DNA of 64,000 bases from Alligator mississippiensis (GCF_030867095.1 NC_081824.1:147403433-147467432); one strand, 5' to 3'. Positions 20,471-33,569 are shown, counted from the first letter of the stretch. A program made the numbers and translations. The notes: generated from the letters alone by a model not told the origin.

Positions 20471-23400
20471 AAAATAAGAGATCTGAGGTAAAGACTCAGG
20501 TCATGAACCAGAACTGGGTACTTAAGTAACACTGAGTGTAAGACAAGCAATCATAAAGAGAAGTTGAACTCTGTGGAGCACTTAGCAGCCATAGTTTAAC
20601 TGAAAGCTCTGGGCTTATATTCAATAGAAAAAGCAGGCCCAGCTGGAGCCAATCCAGGATCAAATGGTTTCTATCAGGATTTTAAATGATTGTGAGACTG
20701 AATCCTAACAGACTAGGCTTATTTTAGAATGGCAAAGAGACTAGGATTGAAACAACATGCTTAATTAAACATTGGGACTATTTAAGGTGGGAGAATAGGA
20801 CTAGAACAAGGACTGAGGATGGGGAAGAGACAGAAGCACTAGGGGTGAGAAAGATTAAATGGGGTAAGGAAATGGACAGATCTTTAGAAAACACTCATCT
20901 CCAGAATCATTAACCAAGGCTCTATCATCAGTGAGTGTCTGTGAGACCCGGTAGCAAGGTTGTATTTGCATCCAGGGCTGGTCTACACACAGAATGCTGC
21001 CTTACTTCTAGTCAGATATTCTGTCAGTTCAAGTGCCAGCATGCACTGATATTCAGTGCCAGTCACCTGGGTGGGTGTTTAGGATACTGCAGGACTGAAG
21101 GCTTCATTCTTTGGATGGGTTTCTTTTTTTTTAAGTCCCAAGAAATAGCATGCAACACTATCCTAAAAGAATGTTACTATGATAGGTATATCAAGCGCTC
21201 AAATGTTAAGAAGGGCCAGAACAAGGGTTGTTTGTTCAGTTTTAGTTTGGTCCCTTTATCCATGTTCAACTTTTAATTACATTATCACATACAACTTGTT
21301 GGATTCATTTTTCAGCCCCTTCCCTGTGACAAACTTCAGTTGTAACAGAACCCAGTGGACTGACTTTTTTGCAGCAATTCTCTCACACAGGTATACAAGC
21401 TAGAGTAAAAAGTTCAGCCTGGGGACTGATGACTAATCAGGCTATCAGAAAGGGAATACAGGAAGCCATAACTAGAGCTCACCAGGAAGGAAGAAGGCCT
21501 TGAGAAAGGACTGTTCCACGCCCAGTTAATACAAGGTTCATCTGTGCACTGGGCAGGTGACAGCAGATTTGGTTTCTTAATTATTGTATAAAACCCCTCT
21601 TGTGCTTTCCATGCAACCAATACACCCTAAAATCTTGTGTATAAAACCTTGCTGGGGGGGCCCTTGCTGACTGGAAGTTTTATTTTATTGCTGAACCAGT
21701 TGTTACTTTCTTCTAGCTTACCTAGATACTGTAAAATTTTACTTTCATATCCTACTAGTATTTCTTTTTTAATAAGGCCACATTTCAGTGGGAGGTTTTT
21801 CATTATATTCCCACTGTAGCAGGGTCATCAGCCTGTCAAGGCACAGCTCCTATGAGGCAAAGTTGTTCAAAACAGGTCTGTGTTTCTGGCAACATCACTG
21901 ATGTGTTCTCTTAATCTTTGTCCCTCGGGCCTAGCTTTTTTTTTTCACCTCACAAGGGAGGAGATAGCAGTGCAAACTCCTTTTTGTGTTATTGTGAAAA
22001 GGCTACCTGAATCTCCCCATAGCACACTGAATTCCTAAGGTTGTTGGTCAAGTGATGACTAGTACTTTGTCTTTCAAAAGTGTGTGTTTCCCACCTCTAA
22101 TGGCCTTACCTGTGTTTTCATCTTGCAAAATGACTTGTCCACAACTGTTTTAGTGGTCTTGTCTAGTGTGACACAACGATTCATTTCATGGATGGCTTCA
22201 GGAAAGTTGAAATCTTGCCAAATATTGCTAAATATGCTGTGCATGCTTCCTGGAGTTATCTTTATCATGATGTTGTATTAGGTTAGTCCTATAGTTAGGA
22301 TGGAGCTGAATTACAGGGTTTTCTCAAAATTGGTCTATGTCTATCAGGGTTGTACCAAAGCTATGACGCATGGACCACTTTTTAACTAAAAGAGGGGCAG
22401 GAATATGCCATTCCCAGATGAAGAATGGGAGAGAGGTGGTAGAGCTATGTTAGGAAATAAATGGCCAGAGACAGAAAGGCATGTCTAATTTGCTTTAAAA
22501 TAATACACAAGACTTGTGTGAGCTCTTGCATCAGCTTCTAAAAATAGATCTGGCCCTTGCTGCAAATTGTTAAAGTGGATGAGGAAATAACAGCACTGTC
22601 CTAGATACATTAATTGGGGTTTTCAATTACTTGGGACTCATTTATTTGTTTGGGGATAACCTTCAGTTTTGCAAACCTTATGGTAATGAAAGTGAGCATG
22701 GAAATCTTTGTGCCCACTCCCAGGGTGTAGAGAGAAGTTCTCAGTTTGGGAATGGGGGAGGAGGAATAGCTAGACTTTGCAACTTTATCTGGATCCTTTG
22801 TAAGACAGCAAAGGAGGCTACATAGATGAGCAGCTATTTAAGGAATGGAAGAGCTTACAGCCACAACTGCTGTAACTGAAAGGCTAACTTACAGAGCAAG
22901 AGACAGACTGACTGGTCCACTGATATAGCGGATCCGTTTCTAATCAAAAGAGGCTAAGGTCGTGTGTTGTGGGACATAAGGTTATTTAGGGAAGCAACCA
23001 AGTATTCATAGAAAGCAGGCCTCATCAAAGTCTCAGTTGCATCAGTCCTAAACTGTGGCCAGGTAATCCAAATGCAAAACTAAATGGAGGGATACTTTGC
23101 TGCAGATTTGTAACTCACATTGTTGCCTTGTGAGCAAATCTGGACATAAGGAGACAAATTCTGTTCTTAGTTATTCCAGGCTGGATCAGTCAGAATCACT
23201 GGTTTTGCATCAGCACAACTGAAAACAAAAGTTTGGTCCATAATTTGAGAGGGATTGAGCCGCAGTTTAGTCCTGTATCATGGATTGCAAGTGCACAGAC
23301 ATATAATACCTCCATGCTTGTCCCCACTCTGTAATTCTAATCCCTGTGGGTGCAGTTCAAAGCCTATTACTCTCACTGGAAAGGCCCTCACTTATACAGC

Positions 23401-23827
23401 GACCATTGGTCCCTAATTGGGCAGGACAGTCCCAACATGTAAACATCAAGTCCTGGTCCTGGGCTAAATGACTCCAGGACAGCATTTGTTCCAGATTCCC
23501 AGTATTGTGTAGAGATCTGGGTTTTCCATTTGCCACAGAAAAATGTGGAGAACTGTGGGTTTCCCCCTGCAGGCTGGAGGAGTTCCACGCTGCACAGGGC
23601 TGCTTGGGGCTGGGGGAGCAGGATGCAGGGGTGGTGCATGCATGCGTGTGCATGCTCACGTGCATATGGTCAGCAATACAGCCAGGCAGCACTGAAGAGC
23701 AGCTCCCTGCAGATAACTCTATGGAGGGGTTTTATGTGGGGCAGGGGTGTTAGATTGAGGCCCCCCACAGTGAGGGAGGGAGTGGGGCAGGGGCTGGGAC
23801 CACTGCCCAGCTGAGGTGGTGCATGGT
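20471..23827. other. No feature recognised
   Basis: About 3.3 kb of mixed sequence. No conserved frame, tRNA or repeat could be supported. Short frames such as 113 codons at 20935-21276 lack motifs. Confidence 0.5.
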
Positions 23828-24889
23828 AGGGCTGCGCGAAGTTTCGGGGGCTGATTCAATTTGGAGGAGATTTGGTGGCCGAATCTCCAGATCCAAATCA
23901 AATCAGGGGACCAATTAAAAGGTCCAAATCAATTTGAAGCTCTCCAAATCTCCAGAAAAGATTGAGAGAGCTTTGATGAGTCGGACAGTCCCTGCTGGCT
24001 GCAGCAGGGAGCAGCAGCCAGACTCAGAGCTGGTAAGTAGGGGGTGGGAGAGAGAAGTTGGAAAGAGGGCAGGGGACTGGGGGGGACCCCTACCAGACCC
24101 CATCCCTCGCCTGCCCCCCAGCACATACCCCCCCCCGCCATGGCTGTCCCACTCGCCCCAGCTCCCAGTGGTTTAAAAAAAAGCCCCGCTCACCGGGTGC
24201 TGCCTGGCAGGGGAGGGGGAGCAACCCCCACTGCCCCACACTGCATGGAAAGCTCTGATATGAACCCCCTGACCTCCCACTCCCCCTGCCCCCCCCCCAT
24301 GGCTGTCCCGCCCACCCAAGCTCCAGCCCTTTAAGAAAAAATAAACCCAGAAAACCCCCCAGGACTCACCGCTCCTGCAGCAGCCTCAGGGCTTTAGGGG
24401 GCTTGTGCAGATCCCCCCATGTGGTACGGGGCAGCAGGGATCGCCCCCTGCTGGGCAGGAACAGTGAGTCCAGGGGGGTGGGGGGGTTCTTAAAGGGCTG
24501 GAGCTGGGGTGGGCGGAGCAGCCATGGGAGGGGGCTGGAAGAGCAAGGGGGGGGCTCAGGGGGCTCATGCAAAGCCCCCAACACAGCATAGGGCAATGGG
24601 GGGCAGCAGGGATTGTCCCCCCTCCCCTCTGCCTGGCAGTACCAGGTGAGTCGGAGCTTTTTTTTCCAAAGTGCCAGGAGCTGGGCCGGGCAGGGCAGCC
24701 ATTTCTGGGCTGGGAGAGCGGGCTGGGGATGGGCCTGGGTGATTCAGAGATTTGGCAGCAGCCAAATCTCTGAATCAGATTCATCCTAATTGAATCGGGA
24801 CAGTGATTCGAATCACCGAATCGAATCACTGTCCCCCACATTGACCAAATCTGAATCTGAAGCAAATACTAGCCGCTTCGCACAGTCCT
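23828..24889. mobile_element. TIR element with GC-rich palindromic core
   Basis: The ends are inverted repeats: AGGGCTGCGCGAAG at 23828-23841 and its partner CTTCGCACAGTCCT at 24876-24889 match at 12 of 14 positions. GGT flanks both ends, which may be a 3-bp duplication or chance. AAATCTCC/TTTGG-type words just inside both ends are also related. The core holds 43-bp inverted arms at 24296-24338 and 24486-24528 (words CCCATGGCTG and CTCCAGCCCTTTAAGAA) and a direct repeat of about 160 bp marked by CCATGGCTGTCCC at 24137 and 24298. There is no transposase, so it is non-autonomous. The frames inside it are composition products. Confidence 0.65.
24797..24835. repeat. Perfect 15-bp hairpin near the right end of the TIR element
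   Basis: GGGACAGTGATTCGA and TCGAATCACTGTCCC are exact reverse complements around a 9-base loop. The palindrome lies about 50 bases inside the right terminus and might be a sub-terminal transposase site; that role is inference. Confidence 0.75.
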
Positions 24890-26316
24890 GGTGAACACCC
24901 TACTCGCTGACCTCACTGTGCCTTGAATTACACTTATTTAAGAACTCATTATTCTGCTAACCATTGGAACGCTGGGGGGAAATGTTCAGTTCAAGCCAAA
25001 TCCCGGGCACTTTACTGACAAGAGATTATATTTCTTAGATCCTTTGTCATTTTACAAGGGGAAAATCATGCAACTGGAATCTGCAATCTACCTCCGGGGT
25101 AGATTTGACAATTAAAAAGAAGATTGTCTGCGCAGTTCTGTTCTTGATTTGGTTTGCCAAACCTGGGTTGAAATAGCAAGGAAGGAAAGGTAACTCAAGG
25201 TTTTAGTCAAACAAAAAAGATGTCACAGTCAGAGAAACCCAAGCAGTAGGGATCCTGCTTCTATGTGTCTGTAGCAATTGCATAGCTCTACTTCCAACCT
25301 GATTGACTAAACACAGGTGCAGGCTGGAATATAAACTGCAACAACTGTTATCGCCTTTTACTGATTCCCAGGTGCCTCTGTCCACAAGGAGCACAGCAAC
25401 TCAAAGAGACTCGGGGTTAGTCCATATACTGTCCTGAAAGCAGACATCTGGCCACTTATACGAGGACTTCACTATGCTGTGGCAGTAAACCACCAAGAAG
25501 TTTTTAAAAAATCTCCATTTGGGATATAAAATAAGCTACATATCAATGATTGCAGATTTTCTTTGCAGACAGACACAGTGGCTATTTCTGAATGGCTGCC
25601 TGAGTAGCATGAGGCAAAATCATAGTAGAAATGTGGGTAAAACTGCCTGATGTTATTGATTCCAGTCAACAAACCGGGCAGTGTAATCTGTCTGCTTTTG
25701 TTCCGTTCGCTCGGCGGTGTGTTCTCATTAGCCCCCCATGGACAGTCAACCTGTCAGCAGGTCTGCACTCCAACTGCCTGACCTCTGACTTTAACTCATT
25801 CTTCCACAAATTAATTTCCCAAATTGACAAATTAAAGTGCACAGTATGCCCAAGGTCACTAAATCACACTGGGTTCTGGTAAATGTCAACCAGAATTGGG
25901 AAAAAGAGGGGGGGGGAAAGGAGGAGTTGGGGCCAGTGGGGGAAGGGAAGGAAAACAAAACTCATCAATTTGAAAGAAATGAACAAAAAGAAGCTAAATC
26001 TTATTGATAATGCAGCCAGTGGCTTGTATCAGCTAAGAGCTATGCTGGCAAGTCAAAAAAGCTGACCAAGAAAAAGCTAAACCCCACTTCAGAAGGTTGC
26101 CTCTTGGAGTAGGCATTGCTTATCTGTGGAGCATGTCTTCACTATATGGCTGAAATACTAAGGAAAGCTCCCACTTCCGTGTGACAAACCTTTGTAAACT
26201 GGAGGTATGAAGTGAGACAGTTTGTACTCAATCGTGATACTTTTATTTACCCCTGACATTTCTTAGTTGTATTGAGACTCCATTAGAAATCAGAGGAGGT
26301 AAGAGGTAATATATCC
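24890..26316. other. No feature recognised
   Basis: No gene or repeat could be supported here. Confidence 0.5.
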
Positions 26317-26759
26317 TGGGTGCATCTACACATGCTATTAAGGGTGACATGATAAACTTCAGGGCAACATGCACTGGAGTCACGCTCCCAGAAGCAGAAT
26401 CTGCATGTGTGCCTGGGACTGCAGCAGTCTAAGATGGGGCAGAGTAGCACTGGGCTGCCAGGGGACACAGGGGGTCAGCTCCAGGTGGCAGTGGCGGGCT
26501 GACTGGGTTACAAGGGTATAAAAGAGTGAGCCTACATAGCAGGCAGCCCCCACACTTAGCACCCTTATGCACCAGCCAGCCCTTGTAACCCTCTACACGT
26601 GCATTCAGTGCATGTAATTACTCCACCATAAGGTAGTACTGTCCCCAACAGTAATTCATTTAATGCACCCTAATACCGGCACATGTGTAGAGAATGACAC
26701 TCTACTGTGGAGCTAATTAGTCAAGTCCATGGGAAAGCGCACGTGTAGATGCATCCCCT
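26317..26759. mobile_element. MITE-like element with GTGCATCTACACATG-type ends
   Basis: GGTGCATCTACACATGC at the left and GCGCACGTGTAGATGCATCC at the right are near-perfect inverted repeats. The interior carries several further GCATT/TACTG words shared with the elements at 20130, 33146 and 36168. It encodes nothing recognisable. A CCTG flank on both sides is suggestive but overlaps the repeat ends. Confidence 0.6.
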
Positions 26760-27477
26760 GTGAGCCAGAATCTAATCCAGAGGCTGTACACAGTCCAGGG
26801 TGACTGCAAGACCACATAAAAAAGGGAACCTGCCAGATGAGAAAGAGTTCTTGAGCTGAGAGAAATTTGGGTCTGCAGCCTGGAAGAAAACTGTTAAAGA
26901 TGTGGCATAAAGAAGGAGAGACTGCAGAAGGAAATGGTATACTTTTACCCTTCCTCACTGGTATGTTGCTGTTCTGCTCCAGGAACTCTCTATGGAAGCA
27001 AATGAGCCTCAGAAAACCACAGTTCCCCCTTCATACTTGGTTATTATAATTTACTTCTTTCCTATAGGCAGTAGTGAATGGCTGTCTTCCTGCTCTGGAC
27101 AGCCAAGTGAAGCCAAGATCCCATCCAGCCCCCACCCTCCTTCCCTAACCTGCTATGGGAAAGTGGCAAGCAGGAAAACAGCTCCTTTTACTCCTGCTGA
27201 GACTCCTCCAGAGTCAAGGTTCTGGGATCCCATGAGGGGGCAGAAGGGTGTGGGGACTGCATTTGTGTGAAATCCAAGTTACAGCATAGTTCACACGGCC
27301 AAATTTCTAGAGTGATGGAAACTATGGAATCCATGGAGATGGCCACATCTCTGCGCATATATGTTTGCAAAGCAAGTTCAAGGTTGCGCAGATTTTTAAT
27401 GGTAAAATTCATTGTTGTGCAGTTGCTTGGTTTTACACAGGGTTATAGAGCAATGCTGACGCTCAAAGCTGTCTCAG

Positions 27478-28760
27478 GAAATTAGCACAGGAAGGGGCCT
27501 CCTGGGTCACTGAGTCCAATCCCCTGCTACTGCAGGCACCATGTCATGTAATCCCTTTTGTAAATGGATTGAGCTCCATCTTAAAAGTAATTAGGCTTTC
27601 TGCCCCCACTTTTCCAATGGGGAGGCTGTTCCAAACCCTCACTGCTCTAATGTTGAGGAGCCTTCTCTTAATTTCTAATATAAATTGATGGACAGTTTAT
27701 ATCCATTTTACTCTTGTGCCAACAGTGTTCTTTAGCTTAAATAGCTGTTCTTCCACGCTAGGTTTGCACCCCTGGTGTATTTACAGACAGACTTCTTAGC
27801 CCCTCTCAGCTTCATTTTAGATTTAAACTAAATACATCAACTGCTTTTAGTCTCTTCTTGTACAATAAATTGTCCACTTGCCTGATCATCCTAGTAGCCC
27901 TTTCTCTGCACCCGTTTCAGTCTCAGTTCATCATCCTTGAACACAGGTGATCAAAACTGCATGTGAATTCTAGATGGGGTCTCACCAGTCCCCTGCACAA
28001 TGGTACTTATATTTCCTTATCTCTGTGGAAAATGTCTCTCCTAATGCACGCTAGGATTGCATTTGCCTTTTCATGGCCACCTCATATTTGTGGTTCTTTG
28101 TCAGCTTGTGATTGACTATTACACCCAGATCTTTCTTTTTTCCTCCATGGCTTCCAACAGATAAGCTCCCTGCTTATAGTAGAAATTCTTGTTGTTATTC
28201 CCTAAGTGCATGACCTTGCACTTTTGTGCTATTGAATTTCATCTAATTTCTGTTAGTCTGGTCCTCAAGGTTATTCAGTTTTTCCTGGCATGATATCCCA
28301 ATGTTCAGTATTGACAATACCTCCCAACTTTGTCATCAGCAAATTTCATCCACTCACCTCTGCCTTCTGTGCCAAGGCCATTAATAAAAAAATGTTAAAT
28401 AAGATTAGTCCCAAGACCAGCTTTTGAAAAACTGCAATAATAACTTCCCTCCCTCTCAATAATTCCTCTTTAAGCATTACCTGCTTACATCTCCTTATTA
28501 GCTGGTCCCTTACTTTCTCTAAATTCTTTCACTAATTCCCATTTTCTCCAGCATACAAAATAATTGTCTGTGTAGCATCATATTAAATGTTTTACTGAAG
28601 TCCACATAGATGGATATGCTGAATTTCTTCTGTCTAGAAAATCCGTTATCAAATAAAGCTATTAGTTCAGTCTGGCACAATCTACAACTGTTAAATCCAT
28701 GTTCGATTTTATTCCATTTCTATTTACCTTTGCATCTTTAATTATTCGTTCTCAAAGACA
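27478..28760 (-). mobile_element. Old CR1/L3-type LINE, 3' part, strongly decayed
   Basis: The plus strand reads as the reverse complement of a CR1-clade 3' end: GGAAGGGGCCTCCTGGGTCA, CACTGAGTCCAATCCCCTGC and CTGTTCCAAACCCTCACTGC at the left. Further on, TCACCAGTCCCCTGCACAAT and TTTCATCTAATTT match the antisense of the region after the RT. No open frame of any length remains, so this is an ancient copy, older than the CR1 elements at 11.5-18.4 kb. L3 or another old CR1 family fits. Confidence 0.75.
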
Positions 28761-29394
28761 CCGTGCATAGCACTGAGCCATGGGGAAGGTGCACGGGCTG
28801 TGCCAATAGTGGGGTTTTTTTTATTTCACTTGAGAAGAGAAAGCAGCTTGCCTTAGTTTTGTCCTCTCAACTGTGGTGTAATATGGAGCAGCAGTGCTCT
28901 TCTGACACTTCGACCCTGGTAGACTTCTACCATGACAGCATTTGATACCATTTGTGTTAAAGTCCAAGCATCATTTCTGGTTTAGAAGTGAACATGGTAC
29001 TAGCTATTGGTGTTTGTTGCTTAATCCAGGTCTAGATTGTAGCTGTACATGCTCAGAGGAAAAGGGGGCATCCAAAAGCCACAAATCCTTCCTTGCATCC
29101 CTCTGCTACCTCTGGAGAGCCAGCAATCTACTGCCAGCCTATTCTAGTGCTATACTTTTCCAGTAGCACCACTGTAATCAGTGGGACTATGCATAGAGTA
29201 AACTAATAATGAAAGTCAGTAGCAGCAGAACAGTCAGTAACATTGATCTTGACCAGCTGGGTTGCAGGTCTCAACTTATTATTTTATGACTAAATAACAC
29301 ATGGTCTAAAACCCAATAATACAATAACTTGCCCTGCTTTTTTGTTGTCTTACAATTATGCCTTTACTGACCTGCACTGTAGTGCTTTCTTTTC
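28761..29394. other. No feature recognised
   Basis: No gene or repeat was supported in this stretch. Confidence 0.5.
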
Positions 29395-29880
29395 ATGCAT
29401 ACAAAACACTAGAACTCTTGGTTCCAAAATGATACCTTTTATTAAACCAACTAGAAAATGGCAAGAAAATTGTCCTTTTCTGCAAGTTTTCGGAAATCAA
29501 AGTCCCTTCATCAGGCTCTGGGAAAAGTGTAGATGGTACAAGATGGTAAAAAGTCCCCATAGGTCGGAAATAAACTTCATTTTTTCACAGAGGGAGCTGA
29601 AGATGGAAGTCTGTCCCTCTGGGTCCATGAGAGTGTCTTTGTGAGCTGTGTTGAGTAGCTCTTTGATGTGTTGATCAGGTAGAATTCCTTCCCTGAAGGT
29701 GGCAGATGGTAGGTAGGGAGGCAAAAAAAAAAAACTTCTTTGTTGTTCTGCAATAAAGTTTAAAATCCAAAATCGTCTGCAATTCGGCATCTTCCATGTT
29801 TCAGGGGTGTACTTGGTAGCCGTGTTGGTCTGAGACAAAAAGACATACAAAAAACTAGAACTCTTGGTTCTTTTCAGGCA
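29395..29880. repeat. Unclassified interspersed repeat (CTTTTATTAAACCAACT type)
   Basis: The block contains ACCTTTTATTAAACCAACTA and AAGTCCCTTCATCAGGCTCT at the left, and GTAGCCGTGTTGGTCTGAGA at the right. AGAACTCTTGGTTC occurs both near 29411 and near 29861. Related words are found at 50555-50600 and 57505-57570. The family is common-looking but I cannot assign it. Confidence 0.45.
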
Positions 29881-29944
29881 GTCATTTTCCACCCTGACCA
29901 CAGCACTCTGGAGTGTCATCAGATTCTTTTAAGGATGCTGAGAC

Positions 29945-30440
29945 ATGCCATGTAATATTCGTACTGTCAGGTGTCCAAACACCTACATGGGAGTTACGGA
30001 GGCCACATCCCAACAAGCTCAGACATGTGGTATGTGGTGCCACACATGCAGGCATTCCCTGTCCTGTACCTTGTAGCATTGTGGGGGGTAGGGGGTTGAC
30101 CCCAGGAGATCCCAGGGTCAAAAATACATCCAGGCTGGAAAAAAGTGGGGTGGCACACATGGCAGCAACGCACACCACCCTGGCCGTCCAGAGTCATGCT
30201 CTGACTGCCAGCCAGGCTTCCTGCCATGGCTGCAGCCCCAGGAGGACCCCAGGTAAGGCTGCTGTGGTCATCACAGTTGCTGGCCCCAGCCTGCCCTACC
30301 CCGCCTGGGGTAACCGCCACGCACCAGAGCACGCGTGACACAGACATTTCCCAGGGACAAGTAGCAGTGGTGCAAGGTGTGCTGCTGCTACTTGTCCCCA
30401 GGGAAGCGAACATCCACGCTCATCTGGACACAGGTAGAGG
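29945..30440. repeat. Interspersed repeat family X, copy 1
   Basis: Copy 1 shares order and orientation with 61868-62285. Shared words are ATGTGGTGCCA, GGCACACATGGCAGCA, CTGCCAGCCAGGCT, GACCCCAGGTAAGGCTGCTG, CTGGCCCCAGCCT and TTGTCCCCAGGGAAGC. The outer parts contain GGTGTCCAAACACC at the left and CTGGACAC at the right, a possible inverted terminus. The 141- and 139-codon frames on the two strands are by-products. It may be a non-autonomous DNA transposon. Confidence 0.55.
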
Positions 30441-30615
30441 TTTCAAATAAGAATCCAAAGTGTCAAAAACATTCTGCCCTGCTGTGGGCTTTCTTAGTTC
30501 TTTGCAACAGAAGAATTATTCTGTTATGTGACCTTACTCAGGAAACACGTGAAAGCTTAAGAGCTGTCATTTTACATGGGGTGCCTTGAGCCTAGAAAGG
30601 TTAAGAACCACTGCT
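30441..30615. mobile_element. hAT-like MITE remnant
   Basis: The right end AAAGGTTAAGAACCACTG at about 30597-30614 is the reverse complement of CAGTGGTTCTTAACCTTT, a terminus typical of hAT (Charlie/MER5-type) elements. The left end is unclear. Confidence 0.45.
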
Positions 30616-30869
30616 CTAAGAGAGACATATTCAAGGCCATGGTCTCATTCAAAAAGTTGTTGGCAAGCAGAAACTTTAGGCTTAGCTCTGTCCTGTATCG
30701 AGACATAAATACATTTTTATTTTACCTTGGCATCATATTTCCATCCTTCTGCTCAGTCCCACTGTACCAGAGAAGAGAGAGGTATGACGCTTACTGACCT
30801 AGGAGTCAGGTAACAAAAGATACATTTTTAGGGCAATTAAAAGACTCCAGTATCTACAAGTTAGACACT

Positions 30870-30936
30870 GCAACACCTCGGTTTCAGGCTCTTAGCCTCC
30901 CAGGTGAGGGCCATAATCACTCAGCTACGAAGTCAT
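30870..30936 (-). repeat. tRNA-derived SINE trace
   Basis: Read on the minus strand, GTAGCTGAGTGATTATGGC resembles an A box. About 30 bases later GCCTGAAACC resembles a degenerate B box. No cloverleaf or terminator is convincing, so this is a relic at most. Confidence 0.3.
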
Positions 30937-33145
30937 CCCTCCCTCTTGCATTCCTTTCTGATCATTACCCAGCCTTGACAGGAGCGATGAATACTGCTGC
31001 CAGCTCACTTGTTAGATTAGACCCCTGGGGGAACTAAGGTTATGTCTATGCTTGCTGCTTTCCTGGTGCTTACAAAGATGGACACTTACACACAAGCTCT
31101 TGCTTATATGCACAAAACCCAGAAATGAATCAGTAAAGCCATTCCAGGGGTGTCCCCTCCATCACCACACTTCAGACCTCTGTCCTCTTGCAAACTTGAG
31201 AGCAGCTGCAGGACACCCCCCACAAAAGGGCTTTCCTGATGCTTTTCTAGGTTTGGCACAAGTCAGCAGCAGCAGACAGTAAGGGCATATGTAGCCCTGA
31301 GAACTCTGTAGAAGAGGTATGTATGGGTATATTTCCAGGTGCCACTCAGCCAATGGGGCCTATGTAGGAGGTAGGCTGCTAAAGTACCTTTGAGTTGAAC
31401 AGGGAGGCATCTAAAGAAGCTTAGGTTCTTCCACCATAAGGTCGCTGCTGAATGGGGCTTGTTGTGTTGCAGTTTTGAATGTGGAGGTGTAACAGCCCAA
31501 GTTCTCTTTTAGGAGACTAAGTCTTACTCCATGCAGTAAGATGGACAGCACGCTTAGCCTCTGCAGGAATGCCAAAGAGAGAAATAGGGCTGCTTTCTCT
31601 CACCACAAAATGTTCTTCTCCATTGAAGGTTGGGGTAGCACAGTGGAGAAGTTAACTCTGCCTCTCTGCACTATACCTACTTTATACCTAACAGAGGAGG
31701 GGTCTCCACAACTATTAATACAACGCCATTCATCAGCATTAGAGTCACTTTCCATCAGATTCTGATGGTTTTACTTGTGTTGACTAGTAGTGAAGTGCAA
31801 CTAAAACAGCAAAGGTGTCAGAATGTGGCCCTTTGTCACACAAGGTTGGATCATGACTTTAGGTGGAGCCCAGAACAAAGGGAGGCGCCTAACCTGCTCT
31901 ATCCAGGGGGAAACACCAGGAATCCTTCAGTCTTACAAACATAACTTTGGGTCACATCCCTCCTTGGCTGCTTGCTAGCTTGCAGTGCAGCAGTAATTTA
32001 TTGTTGCCTTGGATCAGAAGGAAATAACTGCACCACCCACACATCTGCACTGACTCAGCTCCTCTGAACAATAGGTAGGAAAGGGAATCAAGGCTCTACC
32101 CAGCCTGTTACTACTCAGTTGCTCCAGGAAAGCAGTAATAGCCTCACCTACTCTTACATGCCTGGACCTAAAATCTGCTTAGCCCACGTAGATACAAGAA
32201 GGGAATTCTTACTCCCTCTTACTCACTTGCACTAGCATGTAATCAGGACTAATATCTAGCCCAAAGCAAATACCTAGGTCACCCTTCATGGTAGAGGAAT
32301 TTAGATATGAAACTGTACCTCTCTCCTTTGAACCACTTGCTTTACTTTCCCCCACTGTCTTTTACTAGTTGAGAACAGGATTACAGCAAATCATCCTAGG
32401 GAGGATTTTATCATTCTTAACCCCACATTTCATGGTATGCGCTGCAATAGTTAGACAGACAGCATTTCAGCTCATAAAATTTGCTCCTCAAAGTAACAAA
32501 ATGATCATGTCACCAAAAATGTCTTAATGTTCCTTTTAAGACCACTAATTGATTCTGCTGCCCTGATATCCACTTGCAAGGCATTCCAGAGCCTAGGAAC
32601 ATTAACAAGCAAATGCTCTGGCACCAGCTGTCTTAAGCCTAAATCTAGTCTCCACCAAAAGGCTGGCATTAGATGTCTTCTCATTTTACATGTTTTCATT
32701 TTTACAACAACATTCCATAGTTTTAGGCTACCGCAGGTTGGTTAAGAAGTAGTTCCAGTGACCTAAAACTGAATCTTACTTCACCCTCTTCATTTTGGAA
32801 GTGGCATGAATGTGTTTGACAAGGAAAAATTAATACTGGGTAGTTTTTTTAATATGAAGTGTTCTGCATAAGCTTCTGGAGATTATAATAATTGAGGGAT
32901 CTTGGAGCTATCTCATAAGACATTTGTGTATATATCAGTGGAGTAATTTGTTATGTTTTCTTCACCCCGAGACCCCATCTACACTAGGAAAATGAGGTGT
33001 GTTTACCAAATATGCTAGTTAAGACATGTTGATTAACATGTTTTAAACACTACCCAGCAGTTAGTATAGGTAAGGACGGAGGTGTTTAAAAACATGATAG
33101 CTAGGGTGTGCTGTGACCAGCTAACACCAGTAGTTTTGTTGACAC
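30937..33145. other. No feature recognised
   Basis: No gene. The 32530-32700 stretch has a repeat-like look (CATTCCAGAGCCTAGG) but could not be assigned. Confidence 0.45.
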
Positions 33146-33375
33146 TGGACACATCTACATGTGCATTAATGTGCAGTAGTTATTGCGCAATTAATTTAGT
33201 ACCTGTAATAGGTGCTATCTAAATGCGCAGTAACCAGCACTACTGTGCAGTAATGCCGACGCATGTATTTTAAGTGACACTAATACACTGTAGACTAATT
33301 CTACTGCGCATTAGCATGGTTTTTGCCTGCTATGTTAATGCGCAGTAGAATTAGTCTCTTGTGCTTCTAGCATCT
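33146..33375. mobile_element. MITE-like element with perfect internal hairpin
   Basis: The element begins ACACATCTACATGTGCATTA and carries repeated GTGCAGTAG-type words. Its right half forms a perfect 22-bp stem with arms 33292-33313 and 33336-33357. The same order of words, with a weaker hairpin, occurs at 41020-41130, in the repeat that the retrovirus struck. No coding capacity. Confidence 0.6.
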
Positions 33376-33383
33376 CATTAGAC

Positions 33384-33569
33384 CAGGGGTGGGCAAAATG
33401 TGGCCTAAGGGCTGGATGCGGCCGCCAGGCCATTTTATCTGGCCCGCAGCGCCCCTAAAAAATTTAGAAAATTAATATTTATCTGCCCTGGGCTGCCTGT
33501 CATGTGGCCCTCAGTGGCTTGCCAAAACGTAGTAAGCGGCCCTTTGCCCAAAATAATTGCCCGCCCCTG
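33384..33569. mobile_element. hAT-type MITE, 186 bp, with 8-bp target duplication
   Basis: The ends CAGGGGTGGGCAA and TTGCCCGCCCCTG are inverted repeats typical of hAT elements. The flanks CATTAGAC (33376-33383) and CATTACAC (33570-33577) match at 7 of 8 bases, as expected for an 8-bp hAT duplication. The interior has GTGGCC and GGCCCGCAG words. No transposase is encoded. Confidence 0.85.

Noticed and set aside
23825..24892. GGT on both sides as a firm 3-bp target duplication
   Set aside because: Three bases are too few to separate from chance without other copies; mentioned only as a possibility.
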